A stretch of 64,000 nucleotides of DNA from JAOUGY01 sp963785075. GTDB lineage: Bacteria; Actinomycetota; Acidimicrobiia; Spongiisociales; ZC4RG35. The notes under the pieces are model-generated. The model did not search any database. It had not been told where the DNA came from and saw only the letters and a program-made list of their open reading frames with translations. Numbering within the stretch: position 1 is the stretch's first letter; each line of letters opens with the position of its first letter. Shown piece after piece: positions 41,526-50,781 of this stretch. The DNA lies in assembly GCA_963785075.1 (NCBI GenBank), contig CAWATW010000009.1, positions 217,790 through 281,789 of the forward strand, given 5' to 3'. The translations under genes and the position numbers were made by a program.

Positions 41526-42339
41526 ATGCCGGACACAGGCCACGATCAGGAGCTGTACACGACCCCGCCGATCGACGTCGCAGGGGACTCGGTCGCGGAA
41601 CGAGCGGCCGCCCTCGCCAAGCGGGCTCCCGGGAAAGAAGAAGCCACCTGTGGTCGAGAGAACCGGGTTCGAACGACGGCAGATCCCGGTGCAGCGACCC
41701 GCCGGCGGATACGCCTGGTATCAGCAGGTCGGCCCTGACGACTCCGGCGACGTCTACCCCGACAAACAGCGGGACTATCGGGCGAGCCCACTTCCCGTGA
41801 TGCGGTCCGGTCCGCCCGGCCCCGGTCAGGCGGTCGACCGCGACGACCAGATCCTGCTGGCGCTGTACGAGACCGCAGTAGGCGGATGGACCACGCTCAC
41901 CGACGTCCGCTTCCGGCTGCTGGGACTGCTCCCGGCCGTGTCGGTGATCGTGTGGGCACAGCTGCTGGGCGAACCGTCACTGCGACGCGACTTCGCCGTC
42001 TTCGTCGGGCTGGCCGTCGGAATGGCCGGTCTGCTGGTTTCACTCGGGATCTGGGCCTACGACCATCGCAACAACGAGCTCTACAACGAGATGGTCAGCC
42101 GGGCCCGGCGGATCGAAACCGAGCTCGGCGTGGACACCGGGGTGTTCCGAGGGCGCCCCGCCCCCAAACGACGGCCGATCTCCCACGGACCTGCCACCCG
42201 GTTGGTGTACGGCACCGTGATGGCGGGCTGGCTGTTGGTGATCGTCTGGTTCGGGTTGCTGGCGGCCGGAGGCATCGACGCGTCGGCGCTCGACTCCTCC
42301 GCCATCCCAACCGTGACCACCGTCGCGAACGGCGGCTAG
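41526..42339 (+). pseudogene. Membrane protein with N-terminal frameshift, unknown function
   Basis: From ATG 41526 (GGAGACGAG upstream) the protein starts MPDTGHDQELYTTPPID and AERAAALAKRAPGK. Near 41632-41645 (GGGAAAGAAGAAG) the frame changes by one extra base and continues PPVVERTGFERRQIPVQRP, then three hydrophobic segments (LLGLLPAVSVIVWAQLL, VFVGLAVGMAGLLVSLGIW, VMAGWLLVIVWFGLLA). The cytoplasmic loop ERRIETELGVDTGVF-like region is charged. Without the frame change the downstream ORF has an Arg/Ser-rich shadow-like start. Integral membrane; role unknown. Confidence 0.55.
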
Positions 42340-42422
42340 TACCGACGGATCGCCGCTCGTCGCCGGGGCTTGGGATGCATCGCTGCCTCGATGCGCGAAT
42401 CGGTCGCGGGCCCGGGCCGGGA

Positions 42423-42680
42423 TCAACTTCCTGATTTCTTGGCGATCCGTAGCAGCAGCCAGCCCATCATCGCCGGGACGGCCGATACCAGCAGTATCCA
42501 AAGAGCCGCCGAGGCGACACCCCCGAGGCCGTTCCAGCCGTACTCGCTGGCGAACGAGATGGAGGCGATGACACCGAGGATGAGCACAACCACCGAAAGC
42601 GACACCAGCAGCAAACCCAGGAACCTCGCAATGCGCGGCCCCATATTGCCTCGTCTGCGATGGCGCGGAGCGTTCATCAT
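42423..42680 (-). CDS. Small two-pass membrane protein
   Basis: An 85-residue protein. It has a basic N-terminus (MMNAPRHRRRGNMGPRI), two hydrophobic segments (FLGLLLVSLSVVVLILGVIA and ASAALWILLVSAVPAMMGWLL) and a short basic tail. The codon usage is coding-like. It could start at either of two adjacent ATG codons or at ATG 42645. Unknown function; convergent with the membrane protein at 42339. Confidence 0.55.
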   Translation of the reverse strand: MMNAPRHRRRGNMGPRIARFLGLLLVSLSVVVLILGVIASISFASEYGWNGLGGVASAALWILLVSAVPAMMGWLLLRIAKKSGS

Positions 42681-42903
42681 CTCCCTCCAGGCCGGCCGGT
42701 TGCCCTTGCGTTGACGATCGGCCGCTCTCGGCCAATCCTCGATTCAGCGCACCTCTCCAGGGTCATGGTCGTCGCCATGGTCCTCCATCCACGACCATGT
42801 ATACACGCTGCGCATCCCCATGCGGCGCTCCCAACAGTGCTCCAGCCGACGTCCGGTACTGGACCTGAGTAGGTTGGGACACAAGCAGTCCAGGGAGGTT
42901 GGT

Positions 42904-44121
42904 ATGCGACGTATGGGATGGATGGTGCTCTTGGTCGTGGCTCTGCTCGCCACGATGATCGCCCCGGCGGCCGCCGGGAGCTCACAGGAAACGGTTCGGT
43001 TCGCGACGTTCAACGCATCGCTCAACCGGTCCTTCGAGGGCGACCTGGTGGCCGACCTCTCGACCGCGGGCAACGCCCAGGCGAAGGTGATCGCCGAGAT
43101 CATCCAGCGCACCCGGCCCGACGTGCTCCTCATCAACGAGTTCGATTACGACGACGCCAACATGGCGCTGGGGCTGTTCCAGGACAACTACCTGTCCGTG
43201 TCACAGAACGGCGCAGACCCCATCGACTATCCGTACGCCTTCACGGCGCCGTCGAACACGGGCATCCCCTCAGGCTTCGATCTCGACAACAACGGCTCGG
43301 TCGGCGGTCCCAATGATGCCTTCGGATTCGGGTTCTTCCCCGGCCAATTCGGCATGGCCGTCTACTCGAAGTACCCGATCGACGATGCCGCCATCCGCAC
43401 CTTCCAGCTCTTCCTGTGGAAGGACATGCCCGGGGCCCTGCTCCCGGACGATCCGAACACCCCGGGGCCGGCCGACTGGTACTCCCCCGAAGAGCTCGAC
43501 GTGTTCCGGCTCTCGTCGAAGAGCCACTGGGACGTGCCGATCGTGATCGGCAAGAAGACGGTGCACTTCCTCGTCAGCCATCCCACACCACCGGTGTTCG
43601 ACGGCCCGGAGGATCGAAACGGCACCCGCAACTTCGATGAGATCCGCTTCTGGGCCGACTACGTCAGCCCCGGCCAGAATGGCTACATCTATGACGACAG
43701 CGGCCTTCATGGCGGGCTGAAGCCGGGCGAACTGTTCGTGATCGCCGGCGACCAGAACTCGGACCCGGTCGACGGGGACAGCATCCCGGGTGCGATCCAG
43801 CAACTCATCGATCACCCGCTGGTCAACACCAAGGTGACCCCGGCGAGCCTCGGCGCCACCGAACAGTCGGCGTTGCAGGGCGGGGCCAACGCGAGCCACC
43901 TCGGTGACCCGGCGTTCGACACCGCCGACTTCAGCGACTCTGCGCCGGGCAATCTCCGGGCCGACTACGTGCTGCCGCGGAAGACCCTCCAGATCGAGGA
44001 CGCGGGAGTCTTCTGGCCGCTGAGTACAGATCCGCTGTTCCCGCTGGTTGGCACATTCCCGTTCCCCAGCAGCGACCACCGGCTGGTGTGGATCGACGTC
44101 ACGGTGCCGACCGCCAAGTAG
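42904..44121 (+). CDS. Secreted endonuclease/exonuclease/phosphatase-family protein
   Basis: A 405-residue exported protein from ATG 42904. The signal peptide (MVLLVVALLATMIAPAAA) precedes an EEP-fold domain: VRFATFNASLN (first strand with Asn), LLINEFDYDD (catalytic Glu), DQNSDP (Asp-Asn, metal/transition-state site, GDQNSDPVD) and SSDHRLVWIDV (catalytic Asp-His). The canonical residues of DNase I-like metallophosphodiesterases are thus all present. A nuclease or phosphatase acting outside the cell, for example on extracellular DNA or phospholipid headgroups. A strong hairpin terminator follows. Confidence 0.85.
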   Translation: MRRMGWMVLLVVALLATMIAPAAAGSSQETVRFATFNASLNRSFEGDLVADLSTAGNAQAKVIAEIIQRTRPDVLLINEFDYDDANMALGLFQDNYLSVSQNGADPIDYPYAFTAPSNTGIPSGFDLDNNGSVGGPNDAFGFGFFPGQFGMAVYSKYPIDDAAIRTFQLFLWKDMPGALLPDDPNTPGPADWYSPEELDVFRLSSKSHWDVPIVIGKKTVHFLVSHPTPPVFDGPEDRNGTRNFDEIRFWADYVSPGQNGYIYDDSGLHGGLKPGELFVIAGDQNSDPVDGDSIPGAIQQLIDHPLVNTKVTPASLGATEQSALQGGANASHLGDPAFDTADFSDSAPGNLRADYVLPRKTLQIEDAGVFWPLSTDPLFPLVGTFPFPSSDHRLVWIDVTVPTAK

Positions 44122-44149
44122 AACCGGCCCGATGGGCACAGCTTGAAAC

Positions 44150-44180
44150 GGTGGGGGCCTCCGTCCCGGAGGCCCCCACC
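44150..44180 (+). terminator. Strong GC-rich hairpin terminator
   Basis: A perfect 14-bp stem (GGTGGGGGCCTCCG, 44150-44163; CGGAGGCCCCCACC, 44167-44180) with a TCC loop, 28 bases after the exonuclease gene. Confidence 0.75.
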
Positions 44181-44380
44181 TCGCGCAGCGCCGTGTCTCG
44201 CCTGCGCTCATCTCGCGCGGCACGGATGCGGTCTTGCGCTCGAGACCGTTCTGGTGCCGGCACCACGGGAAAAGGCGACGCATCGAGTTCGCCCGACTGA
44301 CGCTTTCGTGCCGTGGGGCCTTTGGACCTGGTGAGTGGGCAGAGCCGAAGGTAGGTTCAAAGAGTCTCGGAGAGGACGTG

Positions 44381-45472
44381 ATGAAACGAGCGGCAATCGT
44401 CCTGACCGCAGTTTGTGCCTTCGTCTTGGCGCTCGGCGCCGTGGCCCTGGCACAGGAAGAGGAGCAGTTCCTTGGCGGCAAGCTCCGGATGGGAGACGGG
44501 ATCACAGTCCCGGCCGGAGAGACCGTCGACGGCGACCTCTACATCTTCGGCGGCGACGTGAACGTGGATGGAGTCGTCCTCGGTGATCTCGTCGTGTTCG
44601 GCGGCACGGTGACCGTCGACGGAGCGGTGGAGGGCGACCTGATGGTCGGGTCGGGGACTCTCACGCTCAACGGAACCGTGTCGGGAGACATGCGCGTGGG
44701 GGCCGGACAGGTCACCGCCCGCGGAGACGTGGGCGAAGACCTTCTGGCAGGCGTCGGACAACTGGACGTAACCGGTGACGTGGGCGGGGACCTCGTTTTC
44801 GGCGCCGGCATCGTCGGCATCGGGGGCGACATCGCCGGCGACGTGCTCGGACAAACCGGGTCGTACACCCTCAGCGGCACAGTGCAAGGAACCGAAGATG
44901 TCACCGTCCGCGAGCCGCGGGAGGTGGAGCGGCCCAATGTGTTCCTCCAGGCTCTCTATCGGTTCGCCTCATTGCTCATCATCGGGCTCTTGATCCTCGG
45001 GATCAGGCGCTCGACATTCCAGCGCACGGTGGCAGCCATCACCGAGAGGCCGGGACCGGTGGCGCTGTGGGGGTTCGGGTTCCTGTTCGGACTCGTGGTC
45101 GTGCCAGGGGTGGTGACGTTGGTGGGAATCCTGCTGGCCATCGTGTTCGGCTGGCTCGGCTTGGGCTTGATCGTCGGGCTCATCGTCGTGATGGTCGCCC
45201 TCACATGGGTGCTGACAGCGGCCATCGGCTTCATCCTGATCGCCGTGCTCGCCCCCCTGACAACCGGAACATGGCTTGCTGCTCGCTTCCTTCCCGACCG
45301 CACCGCCGGTTACCTGGAGATGGCTGCGGGCATCGCGGTGCTGGTGGTCCTCGGGCTCATCCCGGTGGTACGGGTTCTGGTCGGCCTGGCGGTGACCGTC
45401 ATGGGAGCCGGCGCCTGGCTTCACCTGATGCAACGGTCCTCCAAGACGAAGGTGGCGGCAGTCGAGCCATGA
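44381..45472 (+). CDS. Bactofilin-like polymer-forming membrane protein
   Basis: A 363-residue protein from ATG 44381. A signal or first membrane segment (IVLTAVCAFVLALGAVALA) is followed by about 150 residues of short beta-helix repeats of the type VDGDLYIFGGDVNVDG, VLGDLVVFGGTVTVDG, as in bactofilins. The C-terminal half has four or five hydrophobic segments (LLIIGLLILGI, LVVVPGVVTLVGILLAIVF, LIVGLIVVMVALTWVL). An extracellular beta-helix followed by several membrane segments is known in polymer-forming proteins of actinobacteria. Role may be cell-envelope scaffolding. Confidence 0.8.
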   Translation: MKRAAIVLTAVCAFVLALGAVALAQEEEQFLGGKLRMGDGITVPAGETVDGDLYIFGGDVNVDGVVLGDLVVFGGTVTVDGAVEGDLMVGSGTLTLNGTVSGDMRVGAGQVTARGDVGEDLLAGVGQLDVTGDVGGDLVFGAGIVGIGGDIAGDVLGQTGSYTLSGTVQGTEDVTVREPREVERPNVFLQALYRFASLLIIGLLILGIRRSTFQRTVAAITERPGPVALWGFGFLFGLVVVPGVVTLVGILLAIVFGWLGLGLIVGLIVVMVALTWVLTAAIGFILIAVLAPLTTGTWLAARFLPDRTAGYLEMAAGIAVLVVLGLIPVVRVLVGLAVTVMGAGAWLHLMQRSSKTKVAAVEP

Positions 45473-45609
45473 GCGCGTGCGGGGTGTCGGCTCCGGCGAG
45501 GCGACCACAGCTCGCTGGATGAGCGCCGGCCGCTGACGGACGGCGGCGATGGAGTTCGCGGCTCGCTCACGTCCCCCGCCGGTGGTTGACGCCGTATCGT
45601 CTCGGCATC

Positions 45610-47373
45610 ATGTCGTCGTGGTTTCCCGTGGTCGAGTGGCTTCCGAACTATCGCCGCTCGTGGTTCGGGAACGACTTGCGGGCGGCGGTGATCGTTACCG
45701 CCTTGATGGTGCCCCAATCGCTCGGATACGCCGCCATCGCCGGGGTACCGGTCCAGGTGGGTCTGTACGCCATCCCGGCAGCCCTGATCGCCTACGGCCT
45801 GCTCGGTTCGTCGCCGCAGTTGGTGGTGGGGCCGGTGTCCACGGTATCAGTGGTGTCCGGGTCGATCATCGCCTTGGAGGCAGGTGGCGACCCGGCGAGG
45901 GCCATCGCCCTCACGACTGCGCTCGCCATCGCCTCCGGATTGATTCTCCTGGGCGCCGGGTTCCTCAGGGTGGGATGGGTGGCCGAGTTCCTCTCGAAGC
46001 CCATCATCAGCGGCTTCGTGTTCGGCTTGTCGGTCGTGATCGTGATGGGCGAGATCCCGATACTGCTCGGCATCCCGCCTGTGTCGGGTGCGGTCGCCGG
46101 CCGGCTCATGGGGATCGTCGGCGGTGTCTCGGACCTTCACCCCCTGACAGCAGGCATCGCCGCTCTGTGTCTGGCGGTGCTGTTCACGGCGGGCCGCCGG
46201 TGGCCCCGCATGCCGTGGGGTCTGCTTCTCGTGGTGGGAGGTTTGATCGCCTCTCGCCTGGCAGACCTCGCCGAGCGTGGCGTGGTGCTCGTGGGTGCGG
46301 TGCCCCGTGGGCTCCCGGCGCCCGCGATTCCCGATGTGGCCGCGTCGGAGCTTCCGGGGCTGCTGTTCAGCGGCGCCGCCCTCGCCCTCGTGGGCCTGGC
46401 CGAGAGCCTCAGCGCCGCCCGACTGTTTGCCGTCCGCGGTGGCTACCGCGTCGACGCCGACCAGGAGTTCATCGCGACCGGAACATCCAATGTCTTCGCC
46501 GGGCTCCTTGGCGGTCTGGGCGTCGCAGGCAGCCTCTCCAAGACCGCAGCGTCGGACCGATCAGGGGGAGAAAGCCAGATGACGGGCCTGGTGGCAGCGG
46601 TCCTCGTGCTGGCCACGCTGGTGTTGTTCGCTCCGTCGCTGGGCAACCTGCCAAGAGCCGTCCTGTCGGCCGTGGTGGTCCATGCGGTGTGGGGTCTCAT
46701 GGACGTCGGAGCCATGAAACGGTATGCCCACATCCGCCGCAACGACTTCTCCGCAGCGATTGCGGCGTTGGTGGGGGTACTCGTGCTCGGCACGCTCTAC
46801 GGGTTGTTGACGGCGATCGCCCTGTCGGTGATCGGGCTGGTCTACCGATCGACCCGGGTGGAGATCGAGGTCATGGGTCGGATCCCCGCCGAGAAGGCGG
46901 CCTGGGGGTCGCTCACACGGCACCCCGAACGCCGCACCATCGACGGCATCCTCGTGCTCCGGCTGAGTGCCCCCCTGTTCTGGGTGAACGCCGCCACGGT
47001 GGAACACAAGGTGATGAGCAAGGTCGCCACCGCCCCCGCCACCCAGGTGGTGATCCTCGACTTGGAGGCCACCAACCAGCTCGATACCACCAGCGCCGAC
47101 ACCCTGTCAGCCCTCATCGCCCAGCTCAGAGCGAGCGGCATCGACGTGCTCCTGGTCCGTACAATGCATGAGGTTCGCGGCGTCCTCCGACGCACCGGGG
47201 TGCTCGATGAGCTTGGAGAGGACCACATGTGGCACAGCATCTCCCAGGGAGTGAGACACGCCCGGAGGACGTTCGGGATCAGGGGCTGGTCCGACGACGC
47301 AGAGCCCGACGATGTCGATCACGGCGACATCACCATCGGCATCGACGAGGGGGACGAAACGGCACCCACCTGA
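45610..47373 (+). CDS. SulP-family anion transporter with STAS domain
   Basis: A 587-residue transporter. Residues 1-430 form the SulP membrane domain with the signature region VPQSLGYAAIAGVPVQVGLYA and GLAESLSAARLFA plus GVAGSLSKTAASDRSGG (substrate/anion binding loop). Residues about 440-560 are a STAS domain (ILVLRLSAPLFWVNA, VVILDLEATNQLDTTSADTL). ATG 45610 is favoured, giving the normal N-terminus (WLPNYRRSWF). It probably moves sulfate, bicarbonate or another small anion. The STAS domain often mediates regulation. Confidence 0.9.
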   Translation: MSSWFPVVEWLPNYRRSWFGNDLRAAVIVTALMVPQSLGYAAIAGVPVQVGLYAIPAALIAYGLLGSSPQLVVGPVSTVSVVSGSIIALEAGGDPARAIALTTALAIASGLILLGAGFLRVGWVAEFLSKPIISGFVFGLSVVIVMGEIPILLGIPPVSGAVAGRLMGIVGGVSDLHPLTAGIAALCLAVLFTAGRRWPRMPWGLLLVVGGLIASRLADLAERGVVLVGAVPRGLPAPAIPDVAASELPGLLFSGAALALVGLAESLSAARLFAVRGGYRVDADQEFIATGTSNVFAGLLGGLGVAGSLSKTAASDRSGGESQMTGLVAAVLVLATLVLFAPSLGNLPRAVLSAVVVHAVWGLMDVGAMKRYAHIRRNDFSAAIAALVGVLVLGTLYGLLTAIALSVIGLVYRSTRVEIEVMGRIPAEKAAWGSLTRHPERRTIDGILVLRLSAPLFWVNAATVEHKVMSKVATAPATQVVILDLEATNQLDTTSADTLSALIAQLRASGIDVLLVRTMHEVRGVLRRTGVLDELGEDHMWHSISQGVRHARRTFGIRGWSDDAEPDDVDHGDITIGIDEGDETAPT

Positions 47374-47422
47374 GGTGTCCGGTCGCGTCGCGATGGGACG
47401 CTTCAGATGCGGAACCCCCCCT

Positions 47423-47674
47423 GGCTGCCTCCGGCAGCCTGTCCCCCCTTCTGGGGGACACAATCTCTGGACCCACGTCACGGTTGGCCTGTGGAGCACC
47501 CGATCCGCGTGCCATTGGTCGTGTCCCCCCGCAGGAGGACAGCTTCGCCGGAGGCGAAGCAGGGGGGATTTGATGCCGCGCTGGTCGAGTTTGCGCAGCA
47601 AACTCGGTCAGGTCGCCGCAGGCGACCGGCGGACGCCGCAGGCGACCGGCGGACAGCTTCGCCGAAGGCGAAGC
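47423..47674. repeat. Array of palindromic triloop hairpins
   Basis: In 250 bases there are at least seven perfect or near-perfect hairpins, most with three-base loops: GGCTGCC-TCC-GGCAGCC (47423-47439), TGTCCCCC/GGGGGACA (47440-47460), GCTTCGCC-GGA-GGCGAAGC (47542-47560), GAGTTTGC-GCA-GCAAACTC (47587-47605), GGTCGCC-GCA-GGCGACC (47611-47627), CGCC-GCA-GGCG (47634-47644) and GCTTCGCC-GAA-GGCGAAGC (47656-47674). The region, 47374-47842, holds no gene. The repeated unit design suggests a dispersed intergenic palindrome family. Confidence 0.8.
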
Positions 47675-47842
47675 AGGGGGATTTCCACACCACGAAGACA
47701 ACGGAGGAGAGGCACCCGTGTCACACCGTCGCTCGCGACAGGCCGTCGGACGCCACCACCCGCAGCGAGAGTGGATATTTGTTCAGACGAAAACACTCCC
47801 GTAAGGCTCCGTCGCCGGACGCACTCGGAGCCGGGCCACGGG

Positions 47843-48400
47843 TCAGGTGGCGGGAGACGCCGGGGCGGCCAGGACCCTCCGCACCATCGGCTCGAAGAAC
47901 TCGAGCGACTCGGTCGGATAGTCGGGGTCGAACGACACCTGGTCGTACTCGGCACAGAACCTGACGGTGTCTTCGTAATAGGGATGGTCCTGGTACGCCT
48001 CTCGAGCGTCGGGGTCGCGCCCGTAGTGGTGGGCGTAGTACTTCTCCTGGAACAGCCCGTGGTACTTGACCATCCAGTAGTTCTTCTCGGACACGTACGG
48101 TCGGAGCATCGCCGCCGCCACCTCCGAGTGATTGGCGGGGGCGAGCACGTCCCCGATGTCGTGGAGCAGAACGACCACCACCGTCTCCTCGTCTTCGCCT
48201 GCACGCGCCGCCCGGGTCGCCGCTTGCAGCGAATGCTCGAGCCGGCTGATGCGATAGCCGGTGTGCTCATCCATCGACCGCAGCCAGCCCAGCACCCGCT
48301 CGGGGAACTCGTCGAGATCACGGGCCTCGTACTCGGCCAACAGGGCGTAGTCGGCAGCGGTGCCGTCGGACATGCGGGTGAACGAGACCGTGCCGCTCAT
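47843..48400 (-). CDS. tmpB: TmpB-like HD-domain oxygenase
   Basis: A 185-residue HD-domain protein starting at ATG 48400 inside the stop of the TmpA-like gene (ATGA). The metal-binding pattern is H56 (RLEHSLQ), H80-D81 (VLLHDIGD), H91 and H114, as in the mixed-valent di-iron HD oxygenases PhnZ and TmpB. Known TmpB oxidises 1-hydroxy-2-(trimethylamino)ethylphosphonate to glycine betaine and phosphate. Assignment here depends on the pairing with a TmpA-like partner; sequence alone would also fit a phosphohydrolase-type HD protein. Confidence 0.75.
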   Translation of the reverse strand: MSGTVSFTRMSDGTAADYALLAEYEARDLDEFPERVLGWLRSMDEHTGYRISRLEHSLQAATRAARAGEDEETVVVVLLHDIGDVLAPANHSEVAAAMLRPYVSEKNYWMVKYHGLFQEKYYAHHYGRDPDAREAYQDHPYYEDTVRFCAEYDQVSFDPDYPTESLEFFEPMVRRVLAAPASPAT

Positions 48401-49521
48401 GTGGTGACCATCGGTGTCGGGCTCATTGGCTTGTGGATCCCGGCGATCACCCGCCGGCGCGCCATCAGATCGTCGAACTCCATATAGACGTCTTGCAAGT
48501 GCCGCTCTCCGGTCCCGGGCTCGAACGCCAGGCGCCCGTGCAGGACCCTGTGCCCATGGACGGTGAGCAGGTCGCCGTCGGCGGCCTTGAAGACGACCTT
48601 GGCCTCGGGGCTGTCGATCATCCGCCCCAATGTGCGATAAGCCCGGTAGAACTCGGCCATGTCCTCGAACGGTACGTCGATGGGTGAGGCCAGCTGGTTG
48701 GAGAACCGGAACCCGGTCACGGTCCCGTGCGGGTCGAGCTGGACCATGGGCGCGGTGGCGATCGTGTCCTCGGTGTCGGAGAAGAGTTGGAATGTCACCG
48801 GTGTGCGGGCCAGCACGTCGAAGGCGCCGGCGTCTTCGGCTCGCAGCCGGGCCAGTGCATTCCACCCGTCCACGATCACAGTCTCGCCTCCGATCGCCCG
48901 GTTGCGCATGAAATGGAGCAGCTGGATGCTGGGCGGCCAGTGGTAGCTGGGCATGTCGGTGTGGGGTTTCAGCTCGATCGGCGTGTGGGCGACGTTGTAT
49001 CCGTTGGGATCGTGGTAGACGTTGTGGACCCGCTCGAACGCCACCTCTCGAACGTGCCCGAGCGCCTCGGCGAATCGTTCCACCTCCCGGTCGCGGTCGG
49101 GGACACCGGTGACGACCGCCGCCCCGTACTCTCGCATCGCATCGAGATAGGCGAGCTCGACGGCGGGCGAGCCGAGGAGGGCGTCGTGGTCGAAGGTCGG
49201 CACCTTCAGATCCGACCCCCAGAGGGTGATTCGGTCCACCGGCCGGTCGGCGGGTCTGGAATAGTCGAATCGTGCGAGCCATTCGGACGAGAACTCCGAG
49301 GTGTGCCCATCGTTCCATTCGATGTGGAGGTCGCCGCGGTCGGAGACGGTGATCGCCGTCGGTGCGATGTCGTCGGGGATCTCCGCCGTGAACAGCCGCC
49401 GTTCGGCGGTTTGGGAGACCCGGCACTCGGGACATCCACAGTTGTCGCGCAGCCAAACGTGATGGAATCGGCGTACGGCGCCGGCGAGCTCGACCTCGAC
49501 GTGGTCTTGGGCGATCCTCAT
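48397..49521 (-). CDS. tmpA: TmpA-like Fe(II)/2-oxoglutarate dioxygenase
   Basis: A 374-residue TauD/gamma-butyrobetaine-hydroxylase-like enzyme from ATG 49521 (GGAGGTGAC ribosome site). N-terminal GBBH-like domain with the zinc ligands C28, C30, C33 (NCGCPEC). The iron facial triad is H187-x-D189 (KPHTDM) and H328 (RVLHGR), followed by R330 in the 2-oxoglutarate salt-bridge region. The gene overlaps an HD-domain gene by 4 bp, as in tmpA-tmpB loci that consume 2-trimethylaminoethylphosphonate. By itself a gamma-butyrobetaine hydroxylase would be possible, so substrate is inferred from pairing. Confidence 0.82.
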   Translation of the reverse strand: MRIAQDHVEVELAGAVRRFHHVWLRDNCGCPECRVSQTAERRLFTAEIPDDIAPTAITVSDRGDLHIEWNDGHTSEFSSEWLARFDYSRPADRPVDRITLWGSDLKVPTFDHDALLGSPAVELAYLDAMREYGAAVVTGVPDRDREVERFAEALGHVREVAFERVHNVYHDPNGYNVAHTPIELKPHTDMPSYHWPPSIQLLHFMRNRAIGGETVIVDGWNALARLRAEDAGAFDVLARTPVTFQLFSDTEDTIATAPMVQLDPHGTVTGFRFSNQLASPIDVPFEDMAEFYRAYRTLGRMIDSPEAKVVFKAADGDLLTVHGHRVLHGRLAFEPGTGERHLQDVYMEFDDLMARRRVIAGIHKPMSPTPMVTT

Positions 49522-49638
49522 GTCACCTCCTCGGATCGAACGAGTCTGGCAGTTGGGGTGGCGGCGAGGAAGGCTCAACTGCACGAAGGATCACGGGCCT
49601 GAGCCTCAACCTGATGCGGCCTCACATAGGCTGTCCGC

Positions 49639-50496
49639 ATGCGTGGGCCGCTACCTCCTCTCGCCGCTCTGGAAGCGTTCGAGGCGGCAGCGCGACACGA
49701 GAGCTTCGCCAGGGCCGCTGCCGAGCTCCACCTGTCGCCGTCGGCGGTGAGCCATCGGATCCGCGTGTTGGAGGCCCACCTCGGACACCGGCTGTTCCAG
49801 CGACTCACGCACGGGGTCCGACTGTCGGATCGGGGCAGGGCGTATCTGCCGATCGTGCTCGGTGCCTTCGACGAGCTCGCCTCCGCGACCGCCGGGATCT
49901 TCGACGAACGGACCGGCGGCACGGTGACCGTGCGGGCGCCGGTGTCGTACGGGTCGCAGTTCCTGGCGCCGCGTCTTCCACGATTCACCGAGGTGGACGG
50001 CACGAGCGTCGAGCTGCTGTCGGCGATCTGGGGAGGCGACGCCGCCGAGGTCGAGATCGACTTCGAGGTGCGCTTCGGCGCGGTGCCGCCGGCCGCCGAC
50101 CTGATCTCGGTCGAACGCCTGATCCTGATCACCGGACCTGACGAAACGGGTCCGTTCCGGCCGGTGCGAGTCCTGGGATACGACGACCTCTGGACCGGGT
50201 TGGCGCTGTCCCCGCCCATCGTGATCGAGTTGGATCCGCCGCTGGTGGCGGTCGACACCTGGTCGGCAGCCTTGTCGGTGGTTTCGAGCGGGGCCGGATG
50301 CTGTGCCCTCGTGCCCTACCTGGTGGCCGCCGACTCGTTGGCCGCCAAGGCCGTCGTCTCGCGCGCCGTCATCGACTTGCGCTCGGGCTACTGGGTCGAT
50401 GTCCACAGCCCAGACACCATGCACCGGCCCGAGCAGCTGGCGTTCCTGACCTGGCTCCGCCACGAGCACGCCGAGGCATCGAGCCACCCGCTGTGA
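49639..50496 (+). CDS. LysR-family (GcvA-like) regulator, divergent from tmpAB
   Basis: A 285-residue LysR-type regulator from ATG 49639. N-terminal winged helix (LPPLAALEAFEAAARHESFA, LHLSPSAVSHRIRVLE, then RLTHGVRLSDRG) is GcvA-like. The effector domain begins GGTVTVRAPVSYGSQFLAP. It is transcribed away from the tmpA-like gene across 117 bases, so it is probably the activator or repressor of phosphonate use and its own gene. Confidence 0.88.
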   Translation: MRGPLPPLAALEAFEAAARHESFARAAAELHLSPSAVSHRIRVLEAHLGHRLFQRLTHGVRLSDRGRAYLPIVLGAFDELASATAGIFDERTGGTVTVRAPVSYGSQFLAPRLPRFTEVDGTSVELLSAIWGGDAAEVEIDFEVRFGAVPPAADLISVERLILITGPDETGPFRPVRVLGYDDLWTGLALSPPIVIELDPPLVAVDTWSAALSVVSSGAGCCALVPYLVAADSLAAKAVVSRAVIDLRSGYWVDVHSPDTMHRPEQLAFLTWLRHEHAEASSHPL

Positions 50497-50781
50497 AGGG
50501 TGCTACCCGTGGACCGGTCATCTCTCCGGCCTTGGGTTCGGGCTCTGGGGGTGCAGCTCCTTGCCTCCCACAGTCTGTCCGAGTTCATGTCGCGCGGCAC
50601 GGACGGGGTCACGAACGGAATCGTCATCGTCGGGTCGGCTTTGGTGACGAGCGGTGGATGGCTGGGTCACGGAAGCGAAACGACGTGCGAACGCCAGGCC
50701 CGGGCACCGAAGGTACGGATCTGAGAAACGGGCCCGGCCCATGCGTTCGTTGTGAAACGGACGAGCTCGCCCGGCTTGACG

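Noticed and set aside
47423..47674. CRISPR array
   Set aside because: The repeats are hairpins of different sequence with no constant repeat/spacer periodicity, and no cas gene is near.
50500..50724. A 74-residue plus-strand frame after lysR
   Set aside because: No good start, mixed composition and no homology pattern. It looks like a chance open frame in a 285-base gap.
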